From Vibrio sp. STUT-A11 (lineage in GTDB: Bacteria > Pseudomonadota > Gammaproteobacteria > Enterobacterales > Vibrionaceae): a DNA stretch of 64,000 nucleotides. Position 1 is the stretch's first letter. The number at the start of each line of letters is the position of its first letter. Position numbers and translations under genes: made by a program. The notes beneath the pieces are model-generated. The model was not told the origin of the DNA and did not search any database. It saw only the letters and a program-made list of their open reading frames with translations. Positions 15,780 to 24,585 of the stretch are shown here, piece by piece. The stretch covers positions 62,001 to 126,000 of the forward strand of contig NZ_AP026763.1 in the NCBI RefSeq assembly GCF_026000435.1, given 5' to 3'.

Positions 15780-18734
15780 CTAAGAGCTTTTTTCTAATAA
15801 GAGCTCTGTGGTAGTAACCCGGCAGTTGATGCCTTGCTCCTGCAGACGGGTGCATTGAGACTGGGCCTGTGCTTTGTTCAGGTAGGTGCCCAGTTGTAAC
15901 CTGAGGTGCTTGCTGCCTTCTCTAGCCACCTTAGAATAAGATGCCTGCGGCAATATATTTGCGTGCGAACGGTGGAGCAGGTGCCAGTAGGCTTTCATGG
16001 TTGTTTCGGAGCTAAACTCACCCAATGAAACCAGAAACGCTGGCTGGAAGCTCAGGGCAGCAAGACTGAAATCGTTGCCGCGCAACACATCGCCATCACC
16101 CTTTATCGTTACCTCGACGGCTGCAAGCGGATACAGTTTCTTATCCTCGATATAATGCTTATCGATCTCCACCCGGAACTTACCCGGCAACACATTTATA
16201 AAGAGGTAGAAGCCATCATATTCACTCTCCCCCCTCTGTACCACTTTACCCTGCTCGTCCAGTAGGACAAGTGGGGCATAGGCTGCCGGTTTTTCACCGC
16301 CATGACCGTCCTCTAGGTAGACCATACCTTCGATTTCACCAGTGGTGACCACAGGTATATCCAGGGTCTCCACCAACCCCGGTCTGGGTGTAATCGAGAT
16401 TCCGGGGCGACTGGGCATCCAGTAGGGGTCCTCCAGACTTCCTATCTCTAGTTCAATATCCGTGGTGCGATAAGCGGGCAGGCCACGCAAAAAAGCAATC
16501 CCTTTGTCATTAGTAGAAGCTCTGCGGTATACCTGAGTGCCTTTTACCTTGGCACCCACCACTGGCGGCTCATCTTGGTCGTAGCGGCCGTTTAGGTTCA
16601 AGTCCTGAAATACGCGCACACTGATGGCACCGTTTTGCGCCAGGCGGCGGCGGTCTATATAAATGTCACTTTCCTGAGGATCCCAGCCCAGGCTAAATAG
16701 GGTGTTCAGGCCCAGGAACCATTCGCCGCGATCATCGTAGGAGAGGGTAGAGATCAGGTAAAACGTATCGGCTTTCCAGTTCAACCTCATATCCGCTTTA
16801 TACCTTTCGGTTTGGGGCCAATAGTTAATGCCAAGCTCACTGTTAAGTGAGGAGCTGAGGGCGTGGCTGAGCTTGGTATCCAGCTGGGTAATCTCGGCCT
16901 CGGGTGACAAGCTGTAATCAACCCCCAACTCCCAAGTAAAGTTGGAAAAACGCTTGCGCAGTAAAGCGCTACCGATTTGCCATTCCTCTGCTTCACCCAC
17001 CTCAGGCTCGGTTCTTTGATAAGTAAAGCTGTTGCTCAGGTAATAGGACGACTGGTAGAGGCTGAGACGGTTTTGTAGCGAAAAGCTCGGTTGGTCGATA
17101 TCGCCATAGCGGCGGCTAAAACCCTGTTCATAGTTGAGTGCAGTCTGCCGGCCCTGGAAAAGCGAGCCTGCTAGCGTCACATTGTCATTAAGCTGACCAT
17201 CATCAGCATTATGCGAGAAATTCAGTGCATGTTTGCCCAAAAAGGTTTTCCCCCCAATCCGGTAGGCGCCGTTGTTGTCAACTCCGGCCTGCATCAGCAG
17301 GCGGTCAAACAGGGAAAAACTAGCGTCTAAAGAGTAAGCAGCGTTACGTCTTTCCATCTTGGAAAAGGTTGCATCTAACAACAATTTGTCGCCAAGGCTT
17401 TTGCTATACTTGCCGGCCAGATGCCAGTCGGCAGCATTGGCTGCGGGCTCGTTGAGAAACAGGCTGCCGGGCTGGGTCAGGGAGAGATCGAAATAGTGCT
17501 GCTTTTCTACCGTGCGGCTGTCTACTAACACCTGCTTGGTCTTTTCCCGGATCTGGCCTTGCGGGCCGTAAAAGATCAGTCTAAGGGTGTTGTTGCCGTA
17601 GAGCAGCTCTATATCGTTAAACACATAGCGACCATCTGGCCCGGCGGTCAGCGCATTTATCAGTACATCATTACGGTAAAGCTCCACATCCCAGCCGGGC
17701 TGAATATCTCCCTGCAAATCCAGAGTGTCTAACTCGGTATTGCCCGTCAGTGGCCTGTTGCTAAAACTCATTCCCCGTTCCTGGGCGCTGGCACCGGCTA
17801 CTGGTACAACATCGCCAAAGCGGTATTGGGTAGCGTTTACGGGACCCAATAGGCCGCCCTCCAGCGAGTTTTTTTCCAATGTCAGCCGTGCGGTGTCTAG
17901 TTCATTGTTCGAGCTACCACCAAGGTAATATTGACTGGTGAAATAGCCCAGGTCATGGCGACCCAAGACGGAATAGCCGAGGTTGACCTCTTCGCTTGAA
18001 TAGGTGGCGTTGGTGCTGATATCCAACAGGGGCGCGGACAACAGTTTGTGATCGCTTTTGCGCAGTGGTAAAACCGGCTTGGCGCTGGCTATTTTTTTCC
18101 TGCTTTTTGGTCTCTGTTTACGTGCCAGAGCTGCCTGGAGCGGCAGGGGGTGCTCTGGTTTCAACATTAACGTCATAGCACCGAAGTCAAATGTCATTTT
18201 GATATTAAACCAGCGGCCGAGATCGTCGGCATGAATATAGAGGTCGTCCGGCAGGAGCTGAAAGTGTGAGTGTGACAGAGGGTAGACAATCCCGTTTGCC
18301 TCGGCTTTAGCCTGGCTGTCGACGGCAGCTTGCTCACCATTCTTTCCGGGCAGGCTCAAACTAAAGCTCTGGCTCTCATTGATATACCAGCCAGATGCCG
18401 CCGATGTTTCGCTGTCCAGCTCAATGGCGAAATTCAGTAGCTCGACAAACTGGCCAAAGGCGATAAGAGCGCTACTTTGATGCTTGATGGCAAACAGATC
18501 TCCGATCACCAGGTCGTCGATGCGCACCTCTAGCAGCAGCTCTTCACCATCGGCGATACCCCGGCTGTCATCTGCCGTTGGAGCGTCGGCAGGCACCAGA
18601 CCAAAATCTGGTTCCTGATATTTACGGTTGATCGTGCGGATCAACTCAAACAGTTCTGACTGGGCAACAACGGGTGTGCAGACTGGACAAAGCAGGCCCA
18701 GCAGCAGCCATTTACACGGATGGTGAAGGGACAT
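15780..18734 (-). CDS. Usher-like outer-membrane protein with C-terminal SPOR-like segment
   Basis: The 984-residue product starts with a signal peptide (MSLHHPCKWLLLGLL...VVAQ). An N-terminal domain to about residue 210 precedes a long region of alternating short strands (about 230-690) suggestive of a beta-barrel. It contains the usher-like stretch RGMSFSNRPL...PGWDVELYRNDVLI...YGNNTLRLIFYGPQGQI. Carboxypeptidase-regulatory/SdrD-B-like beta domains follow from about 700, including a Ca-binding-like DLNLNGRYDQDE near 711. The end (LRLQLGTY...CTRLQEQGINCRV, from about 942) resembles part of a peptidoglycan-binding SPOR domain. It lies four bases after the chaperone gene. Inference: it exports and assembles the DUF4402 proteins as a chaperone/usher pair. 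The last residues abut the transposase remnant and may not be original. Confidence 0.75.
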   Translation of the reverse strand: MSLHHPCKWLLLGLLCPVCTPVVAQSELFELIRTINRKYQEPDFGLVPADAPTADDSRGIADGEELLLEVRIDDLVIGDLFAIKHQSSALIAFGQFVELLNFAIELDSETSAASGWYINESQSFSLSLPGKNGEQAAVDSQAKAEANGIVYPLSHSHFQLLPDDLYIHADDLGRWFNIKMTFDFGAMTLMLKPEHPLPLQAALARKQRPKSRKKIASAKPVLPLRKSDHKLLSAPLLDISTNATYSSEEVNLGYSVLGRHDLGYFTSQYYLGGSSNNELDTARLTLEKNSLEGGLLGPVNATQYRFGDVVPVAGASAQERGMSFSNRPLTGNTELDTLDLQGDIQPGWDVELYRNDVLINALTAGPDGRYVFNDIELLYGNNTLRLIFYGPQGQIREKTKQVLVDSRTVEKQHYFDLSLTQPGSLFLNEPAANAADWHLAGKYSKSLGDKLLLDATFSKMERRNAAYSLDASFSLFDRLLMQAGVDNNGAYRIGGKTFLGKHALNFSHNADDGQLNDNVTLAGSLFQGRQTALNYEQGFSRRYGDIDQPSFSLQNRLSLYQSSYYLSNSFTYQRTEPEVGEAEEWQIGSALLRKRFSNFTWELGVDYSLSPEAEITQLDTKLSHALSSSLNSELGINYWPQTERYKADMRLNWKADTFYLISTLSYDDRGEWFLGLNTLFSLGWDPQESDIYIDRRRLAQNGAISVRVFQDLNLNGRYDQDEPPVVGAKVKGTQVYRRASTNDKGIAFLRGLPAYRTTDIELEIGSLEDPYWMPSRPGISITPRPGLVETLDIPVVTTGEIEGMVYLEDGHGGEKPAAYAPLVLLDEQGKVVQRGESEYDGFYLFINVLPGKFRVEIDKHYIEDKKLYPLAAVEVTIKGDGDVLRGNDFSLAALSFQPAFLVSLGEFSSETTMKAYWHLLHRSHANILPQASYSKVAREGSKHLRLQLGTYLNKAQAQSQCTRLQEQGINCRVTTTELLLEKSS

Positions 18735-18738
18735 AAAG

Positions 18739-19584
18739 TTAAGGTGCTAATCGGTAGTCGCTGATGGTCAGCTGCTGCTCCGCCAGAGTGTGGTCGCCAA
18801 ACTCATCGTCTCCCTGGTAAATTAGGTGCAGGGTGCCGTCCCGGGCAATGGGATCGTGAAAGGGCAGACGAACCAGGCGTTGACTGTTTTCATGGAAAAC
18901 CGCCACGTTGTTAAGGGTAGCCACCTGGCGCTCTTCGCCGCTGTCATGCGGGCGCCAGAAGGCTTTCAGACTACCGAAGGTGCTGTGCAGGCCAGAGCGG
19001 TTAATAGCAAAGGTTACCCCATCTGGCTTAGCACTGCCCGCATCCCGGTAGAGCTTCACCGGGCCAAATTCCGCAGCGGCGTCAAGGCTGCCGACGCGCA
19101 CGATCACCGGGATAGAAAAGCTCAGCCGAAGGTTTAATTGAAGACCCACGCCCTCGGTTTGCCTGCGATCCTTGCTGCCGGGCAGGGCAGCAAGTAGCAG
19201 GTGGGAGCGATACTCCCCGGGAGCTAGATCTTTGGGACGGCGCACCGCGATGCGAACCTGCTGGCGCTCGCCGGGTTTGAGTGTTACCTGTCTTGGGCTG
19301 AACCTGAGCATGTGGCTGGCGGTATTAAAGCCGACTAATTCGCTCTCGCTAAGCGACTGATAGAGGCCGTTGGGCAACTGCCTTTGCTGCTGAAACTCCA
19401 GTCGGTAGGTCTTGGTCTCGCTGCTGGTATTCATCAGAAAGACCTTAGTGCTACGATCTCTCTCGGCAAAGGTCACTCGGGTCGGCGAGATCAAAAGGCT
19501 GGCGCTGGCGTTGCTGGCAAGTAAAACAGGCAGCAGCAAGGTGGCGAGCAGTGACAGGGTTTTTCTGTTTATTATCAACAGCAT
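18739..19584 (-). CDS. PapD-like periplasmic chaperone
   Basis: A 281-residue secreted protein with a signal peptide (NRKTLSLLATLLLPVLLASNASA). The first Ig-like domain begins LLISPTRVTF and carries RFSPRQVTLKPGERQQVRI, the conserved G1-strand region of pilus chaperones (usual pattern P...L.PG..Q.vRi). The second domain (from about 160) ends in a short beta-rich tail. Such chaperones bind subunits in the periplasm and deliver them to an outer-membrane usher. That fits its place between two secreted DUF4402 proteins and the usher-like gene. It is longer than the ~220-240 residues of classical PapD-type chaperones. The GC content is visibly higher than in the flanking core genes. Confidence 0.8.
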   Translation of the reverse strand: MLLIINRKTLSLLATLLLPVLLASNASASLLISPTRVTFAERDRSTKVFLMNTSSETKTYRLEFQQQRQLPNGLYQSLSESELVGFNTASHMLRFSPRQVTLKPGERQQVRIAVRRPKDLAPGEYRSHLLLAALPGSKDRRQTEGVGLQLNLRLSFSIPVIVRVGSLDAAAEFGPVKLYRDAGSAKPDGVTFAINRSGLHSTFGSLKAFWRPHDSGEERQVATLNNVAVFHENSQRLVRLPFHDPIARDGTLHLIYQGDDEFGDHTLAEQQLTISDYRLAP

Positions 19585-19598
19585 GTAATTCCTAAACT

Positions 19599-20069
19599 TT
19601 ATTGATGGGTGATTTGTAGAGTTATATGGGGATTGTCGTATTTGGCATCCAGGTAGTGACCCTCACCCGAGGTGGCCAGAGTGGCACCAACCCATACCCG
19701 GGCCTCGCCCTTAGCGTTGGTTCTGACCCAGGGTTTGACGTTTAACTGCTTAATGGTGAAGCGGCTGCCAGCGTTGCCGCCGTGGCTCAGGCTGTTAGCG
19801 CTCTCGGGCAGGCTGGTCGTGATATGCAGATAGCTGCCTGCCTGGAACCCGGAGAGCAGAAATTCGGCTGGGTGGCCTTGCTCTATTACCACGATATTAG
19901 GGTCATACTTTCGTGAGCCGTCCGGGTTAATCTGGTAGTTATAGATATTGTCGTTGTTGCGCAATGCGATAACCCCGAAGTCAAGCGGCTTAACCTGAGT
20001 GATCTCCCCAGCCCAGGCTCCGCCGGTGAGCAGGCATATTGCCAGCGCCGATAACAAGCGGTTACACAT
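19599..20069 (-). CDS. Secreted DUF4402-like protein, probable minor or tip subunit
   Basis: Using the ATG at 20069, preceded by GGAGAAGTC as a good ribosome site, the product is 156 residues. A signal peptide (LLSALAICLLTGGAWA) is clear. An in-frame upstream ATG at 20099 lacks this spacing. The mature protein has the DUF4402 layout: a VKPLDFGVIAL start, a central SYLHITTSLP strand, and the C-terminal VGATLAT...GHYLDAKYDNPHITLQI pattern. It shares this ending with the gene at 20208-20846 and precedes the chaperone gene by 14 bases. DUF4402 proteins are secreted beta-rich proteins, often beside chaperone genes. The role as a fibre subunit is inferred from context. Confidence 0.72.
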   Translation of the reverse strand: MCNRLLSALAICLLTGGAWAGEITQVKPLDFGVIALRNNDNIYNYQINPDGSRKYDPNIVVIEQGHPAEFLLSGFQAGSYLHITTSLPESANSLSHGGNAGSRFTIKQLNVKPWVRTNAKGEARVWVGATLATSGEGHYLDAKYDNPHITLQITHQ

Positions 20070-20207
20070 GACTTCTCCATAAACTCTTGTACTGGACAAT
20101 TTAACTGAGGCAAGCCAGTAAGCGGGCTCGCCTCTTTGCTTTAGTAATTAATACTCCGACATATCTGTTGCTGTAAAAGTTATGGGAGTATCTTGCAACC
20201 CGTGTTG

Positions 20208-20846
20208 CTAGTAGCTGATGGTCACAGCGTATTCGCCTTTGTATTCAGCATCCAGATAAGGCTCTGTTCCAGCGCTCCGCGCTTTTTCAGTACTTAGGGT
20301 CGCACCTACAAGCAATACTAGGTTGCCGTTCTCGTCTGTTCTGGCTTTGCCTGCACCAGTAGTATCATCTAAGCCAACAGCTTTATCATTGGCATAAGCT
20401 GTAAATTTACCTAGGGTAAACTTCAGTGATTCCGGAGCTGCGTTTTCCATTTTCAACTCGATAGTTTCAGTATCTTTCGGCAACGCGATATTCAGGTCGG
20501 TATATCTGGCTGCGTTGCTCACCGTAAAGGTACCTGGTGATACATTGGTTTTGTCAATTGGGGTTATGCTGCCTACTTTCTTGGCTACATCGGTGGCAGT
20601 AACGGAAGTCGCAGTTAGTTCGCCGGAGGCCGGGTCCAACTTCAGTGTGGCCAAAGTCGCATCATCACCAGCAACTGCCGCGATGGTGCCGAAGTTTAAT
20701 GAAGCCGTTTCGACGATATCTAGGGTATTTTTGACCTCGACCGATGCCGTCCCTTTGCCGTTAAACTCAGGTGCTACGCCCTCTGCGTAGGCAGAGCTGG
20801 CAAATACGGCCAGTGCTGCATAAGCCAGTTTTTTGTTATTTTTCAA
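20208..20846 (-). CDS. Secreted DUF4402 protein, probable major surface subunit
   Basis: The 212-residue product has a signal peptide (KKLAYAALAVFASSAYA) and a classic AAAGGAG-like site (AAAGGAGTTAAC) before its ATG. The mature protein is acidic, Ala/Thr-rich and has no Cys, like many pilin or fibre subunits. DUF4402 features are visible: VEVKNTLDIVETASLNFGTI near the start, the strand DLNIALP, and the terminal VGATLS...PYLDAEYKGEYAVTISY. It is the first gene of the four-gene set and has the strongest ribosome site, consistent with high expression. No N-terminal type IV pilin or sortase motif is present. The subunit role is inferred. Confidence 0.75.
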   Translation of the reverse strand: MKNNKKLAYAALAVFASSAYAEGVAPEFNGKGTASVEVKNTLDIVETASLNFGTIAAVAGDDATLATLKLDPASGELTATSVTATDVAKKVGSITPIDKTNVSPGTFTVSNAARYTDLNIALPKDTETIELKMENAAPESLKFTLGKFTAYANDKAVGLDDTTGAGKARTDENGNLVLLVGATLSTEKARSAGTEPYLDAEYKGEYAVTISY

Positions 20847-21035
20847 TGTTAACTCCTTTTGTTTCCAAGATAAGTGGGCGGCTAAGCGCCACCGTTAGAT
20901 TATTCAATAAAGAGAACTTACTAAACCAATAGACGTGGGCGTATTGTTTAAGCACAGCCACTAAAAGCAGGGGGCAGGGCTAACCAATCGGTTATCCTTT
21001 AACCTTACTGTCAGCACATACTTACGCCGGTTGAT

Positions 21036-21782
21036 TTACTTTATATAAGCGATATTCTGTTCATCAGACAAAGGCTTGCCGCTCAGCGGCCTTACCATAC
21101 AGTCCAGTCCGTCGGTCTTAAGTTGCCGACACAATGCTTGTGCTGTCACCTTATCTTTAACTGGGCCGGCAAGTAGACGATAAAGCTTCTCCTTTTTTGG
21201 CCCGATATAAACTGGTGTTAGATAAAAACGTTTGTCTGACAGAAGTTCAGGCGACTTCTTCACCAGTTTCCTTTTATTTGACTCGATATATTGAAGCCAT
21301 CTATAGGTGCCAACTTGTAATGCATATTGTTGGGTTTTAGGCTGAGCGTCTTTCTCTTTATTAGCTGAAGCCTTGATTGCTTTATCGCCTGCATCGACCA
21401 CTGCCATCAACTTATGATCTTTTACTTCAGGGAGGATCTTATTTGGCGCTGGCTTAGGAGAAGAGGAAGCCATTTTATCCAGTTGACCGATCAGATTTTT
21501 AAAATCCGACTCCAACGCGGCCAACCGGTTAATGCCTGGGCGGTATTGCTCCCACTCCATATTTTGTTGATCAAGACGATCTCTCAACTCTTCGACTTGT
21601 GCTTGAATAGCCTGGTACTCAGATGTGTTTGTGGGTTTGCTGGTTGCACAGGAAGCCAGTAATAGACAAAAGCCAACGATTAACAACTTTGATATCGCGG
21701 TGCTTGTATATGGACCTTGAACTGTATTCGACCGACAACCTTGCCTTGTAAGCTTATTATTGGATGCCTTAATTATTTGCAC
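21036..21782 (-). CDS. SPOR-domain lipoprotein next to the usher cluster
   Basis: A hydrophobic stretch followed by the lipobox (LLIVGFCLLLASC) predicts an outer-membrane lipoprotein. A coiled-coil-like segment (YQAIQAQVEELRDRLDQQN) follows, then a linker and a C-terminal SPOR domain (QQYALQVGTY...KLYRLLAGPVKDKVTAQALCRQL...LDCMVRPL) that would bind denuded peptidoglycan. The start is unsure. The GTG at 21782 gives a 30-residue N-terminal extension and has no ribosome site, and a TATAAT lies only a few bases before it. An internal TTG at the hydrophobic stretch would give a normal signal sequence. The C..L..GL.C pattern is shared with the usher end, which suggests they function together, perhaps anchoring the complex to the wall. 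Confidence 0.7.
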   Translation of the reverse strand: MQIIKASNNKLTRQGCRSNTVQGPYTSTAISKLLIVGFCLLLASCATSKPTNTSEYQAIQAQVEELRDRLDQQNMEWEQYRPGINRLAALESDFKNLIGQLDKMASSSPKPAPNKILPEVKDHKLMAVVDAGDKAIKASANKEKDAQPKTQQYALQVGTYRWLQYIESNKRKLVKKSPELLSDKRFYLTPVYIGPKKEKLYRLLAGPVKDKVTAQALCRQLKTDGLDCMVRPLSGKPLSDEQNIAYIK

Positions 21783-22120
21783 GCATTATACCTAGAAGAC
21801 AACTTATTGATATTTATAATATGATGCGAAGTTTAATCAAGGGGGTAAAACTAATCAATAGCTAAGAACAGGATTACGCGATGGGGTTAAAAGAACAGTC
21901 AAGCAAGAGCTTCTCTCTGAGCTAGCCATCCCAAGCAACTTATGACTGTTTTCCTATAACGTTCTCTTCTATGAGGAAAGTGTGATATTTGCTCTTCGGT
22001 GGGTAGAGAACAACAGTACATTAAATGGCTAGTCGGAAAGGCACGTGCAATACCTGATGTGATGGTCTGTTGATAGACGTTGTTAGAAGGCGAAATAGAT
22101 AAGGTTTTTTGAATAGCAAT
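21783..22120. other. Intergenic stretch between accessory block and hemY, no intact gene
   Basis: About 340 bases without a supported gene. Short open stretches such as one reading RDGVKRTVKQELLSELAIPSNL look like fragments of a decayed gene, possibly a transposase, but frames break repeatedly and I cannot name a family. It is the far edge of the accessory block. No copy of the tRNA-Ser 3' end is visible here. Confidence 0.4.
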
Positions 22121-22122
22121 AA

Positions 22123-22152
22123 AAAAACCGACACTACCAAATGTCGGTTTTT
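22123..22152 (-). terminator. Terminator of the hemCDXY operon
   Basis: An 11-bp stem (AAAAACCGACA/TGTCGGTTTTT) with an 8-base loop. On the minus strand it ends in a T-run, directly after hemY. Confidence 0.9.
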
Positions 22153-22175
22153 AAGTAACAATAGAAAGAGTCTAC

Positions 22176-23357
22176 TTAATCGTTTTGAACCAGTGTCAGA
22201 GCTTTGCGAGAGACTTCGTGCGCTGCTTTAGTCAGATTTTGCTTCTCTAGTGTGTCTGCTAAGAAAGCGTAATCAGAAACGTCAGAGCGCAGTTTTAAGG
22301 CCGCCTCAAATTGCTCCTGAGACTCATGCCACTTCTCTTGACGGAAGTAGAAATGCGCTAATGCACTGTGTGCAGCCGCATTGTCAGACTCTTTCTTGAT
22401 GACGTCTTCCAGCATAACAACGACCGGATGAATGTCTGGTACATTTAACTCAGGAAGAAGCTCGTATAGCTCAGGCGCTGGCGTTTTATTCAATGCTTCT
22501 TTGAGCACGGTAAAGGCTTCATTATCGGCTTTACGGGCAATCAGTTCGCGAGCAAAGCATGCGATCAAATGCGGGTCCTGTTTTACTTTACGCGCTAAGC
22601 CGTTCCAGTGAGAAATCAGTCCTTCGCTACCTTGCTGTTGTGCTACTTCATGTAATAAGCCACATTGCGCAGTTTTTATTAGCTCGATTTGCTCGCCTTC
22701 CGTTATAAGCTTTGCTTTGTTTAACTGAGGCATTAAGTCGATTAAAGGTTGCCACAGTTTTAGCTGCATATACGTCGTTTTTAGCAGATTCAACACTACC
22801 GGGTTGCTTGCGTATTGATTTTTTAGTGACGAGAGTGTGTCAAATGCCGCGCCAAACTCATTGTCGCGGATAAACTGTTTGGCACGTGTCAGTTCAACGG
22901 CTAGGTGTGCGTTTTCTTGCTGACTTGCCAGTTCCAAGTACTTGTCACGTTTCTCTTTATCACCTTGTCCTTGAGCGGCTTCTGACGCTACTAGGTAGCA
23001 CAAAAGTGGCATGTCGTGGTGATTTGCCCAGCGAGTTACCTTCTTCTCAGCACCCTTCCAATCACCTTCTAGTAATTTGATGATGCCTTCATTTGTGTAA
23101 CGTCGAGAACGACGCATTTTACGTACACTGAAGTAGTTCCAGGTACTTGAACTCGCGTAGACCAGTTTCTTGATTAGGTATTCTAAAATGAACAGACCAG
23201 CAAGCGCCGCGATAACAAAAATAACCAGTGTCGTTACACTCATCTCAATGGTTTTCTCGGCGATTGAGATCAGAACATAACCCTGTTGACCTGAGTATTG
23301 CGTACCTACAAACAGGCCAGCCCCCAGAATTACAAATAGGAAAATAAGACGAAACAT
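22176..23357 (-). CDS. hemY: HemY, TPR-containing inner-membrane protein of the haem operon
   Basis: The 393-residue protein has two N-terminal membrane segments (IFLFVILGAGLFVGTQY and TLVIFVIAALAGLFILEYL). A long run of TPR-like helices follows, including AAAHSALAHFYFRQEKWHESQEQFEAAL near the end. This is the layout of gammaproteobacterial HemY, whose exact biochemical job is unsettled; it is not the oxidase also called HemY in Gram-positives. It is the last gene of hemCDXY: its ATG shares a base with the hemX stop (TAATG), so translation is coupled. A terminator follows. Confidence 0.93.
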   Translation of the reverse strand: MFRLIFLFVILGAGLFVGTQYSGQQGYVLISIAEKTIEMSVTTLVIFVIAALAGLFILEYLIKKLVYASSSTWNYFSVRKMRRSRRYTNEGIIKLLEGDWKGAEKKVTRWANHHDMPLLCYLVASEAAQGQGDKEKRDKYLELASQQENAHLAVELTRAKQFIRDNEFGAAFDTLSSLKNQYASNPVVLNLLKTTYMQLKLWQPLIDLMPQLNKAKLITEGEQIELIKTAQCGLLHEVAQQQGSEGLISHWNGLARKVKQDPHLIACFARELIARKADNEAFTVLKEALNKTPAPELYELLPELNVPDIHPVVVMLEDVIKKESDNAAAHSALAHFYFRQEKWHESQEQFEAALKLRSDVSDYAFLADTLEKQNLTKAAHEVSRKALTLVQND

Positions 23358-24568
23358 TACTTATCCTCCGTGCCTGTCATAGTGGTTACTTCACGACGTA
23401 GACGCTCACGAATGACGTCAGATAGCTGAGATTGACTCTCCAGTTTAGCCGGGTATTCAACCTGGATGTTTTGCTGGCTTAATTGGCCGATCGTTTTGTT
23501 GAACTCTTTAACTGAGTTGTCGTCTTGATTAAAGAATGCCAGCGCCCATTTATCTGCTGTTTTAAGCGAGGTCGAGTACACTTCACCTTGTTCTTGGTAA
23601 ACCGCTTTAATAGCCGTTGCTAGCTTGGCTTTAATGTTCTCTTTCAGGTAGAAGTGCTGCTGAGGGGAAAGCAGCGGGATGACGTTGCCATCGCGGGTGC
23701 GGAAAGTAATAAAGTTTTCTGAGAAGTCCTTAAGGGACGTCATTAGGTTATCTTGCCAGTTCGCGATATCTTCAGATACTTCTTGCTCGGTAACAGCAGC
23801 TGCTTCTGGAAGTAAAGCATTCGCCAGTGGCATTTTGTCGACTTGTTGTTGCAACGCAGTCAGACGCAGCACTAGGCCATCGCGGTCGATTAATGGCACG
23901 GTACGAAGTTTAGTAATGTCGTTCGCCATCGCTTTGCGAAGATTGACCAGGCTAGGGTCATTAAGCGCAGCGATACGTTGGTCTGCACTTTCCATCAGTT
24001 GAGTCGCACTTTCTACGTCGTGCTCAAGGAACAGTTTACGTCCAGCCAGTTTAACTAGGTAATCGGCTTCGGCCAGTAACCAGTCGTTCGGACGGCGGCC
24101 TTTTACGTCAGCCACGGCAAGTTGCAAGCTTTCGATGCTTTTCTGCTGCTGGCCAAGAACCACTTCTGCTTTATGAGTTACGGTGGTCGCCTTTTCGATG
24201 GTTTCTTCTTTAACCTGCGTCAGCTCTTGCTTCATTGATGCTTGAGCGGATTCTAACTGGCTTTTCAGTTGAGCAATTTGAGCCTGGTAATCGGCTTGTT
24301 GCTCGTGAAGCTTATACGCTAAACCGCCACCAAAAATAATCGACAAGATGATGGCTACAGTGCCGAGTTTGACACCTCGTTTGCCTTGTTTCTCTTCAAA
24401 CTCAACTTTCTTTGGTTCCGTTGGCTTTTCTGTATCAGCTGGTTGTGCTGTTTCCTGTTGAGGCTCAGCGTCCTTTTTAGGGGTATCTTGTTCAGCTAGC
24501 GGTGCTGAAGAGGTATCTTCAGCAAGGTTTTTCTCATTATTTTTTTGGTCGTTATTTTTACTTGTCAT
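23357..24568 (-). CDS. hemX: HemX, membrane-anchored protein of the haem operon
   Basis: I choose the ATG at 24568 (MTSKNNDQ...), preceded by GGATAAAGG. A longer frame reaches 24637 but would run into the end of hemD. The 403-residue product has a charged Glu/Pro-rich N-terminal tail, one membrane segment (LGTVAIILSIIFGGGLAY) and a coiled coil (KSQLESAQASMKQELTQVKEE). The conserved HemX domain follows (PNDWLLAEADYLVKLAGRKL...). Databases often name it uroporphyrinogen-III C-methyltransferase, but the methylase motifs are not evident and the function is uncertain. It probably helps organise haem-pathway enzymes at the membrane. Confidence 0.92.
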   Translation of the reverse strand: MTSKNNDQKNNEKNLAEDTSSAPLAEQDTPKKDAEPQQETAQPADTEKPTEPKKVEFEEKQGKRGVKLGTVAIILSIIFGGGLAYKLHEQQADYQAQIAQLKSQLESAQASMKQELTQVKEETIEKATTVTHKAEVVLGQQQKSIESLQLAVADVKGRRPNDWLLAEADYLVKLAGRKLFLEHDVESATQLMESADQRIAALNDPSLVNLRKAMANDITKLRTVPLIDRDGLVLRLTALQQQVDKMPLANALLPEAAAVTEQEVSEDIANWQDNLMTSLKDFSENFITFRTRDGNVIPLLSPQQHFYLKENIKAKLATAIKAVYQEQGEVYSTSLKTADKWALAFFNQDDNSVKEFNKTIGQLSQQNIQVEYPAKLESQSQLSDVIRERLRREVTTMTGTEDK

Positions 24569-24585
24569 GCCTTTATCCTGTGTAG

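Noticed and set aside
15544..15855. A 103-residue intact transposase gene
   Set aside because: Its first ~25 residues are the usher gene read in another frame, and its stop is an internal nonsense codon; it is a remnant.
21880..22080. Transposase fragment left of hemY
   Set aside because: Short stretches look protein-like, but frames change repeatedly and no family motif is visible, so it is not annotated as an element.
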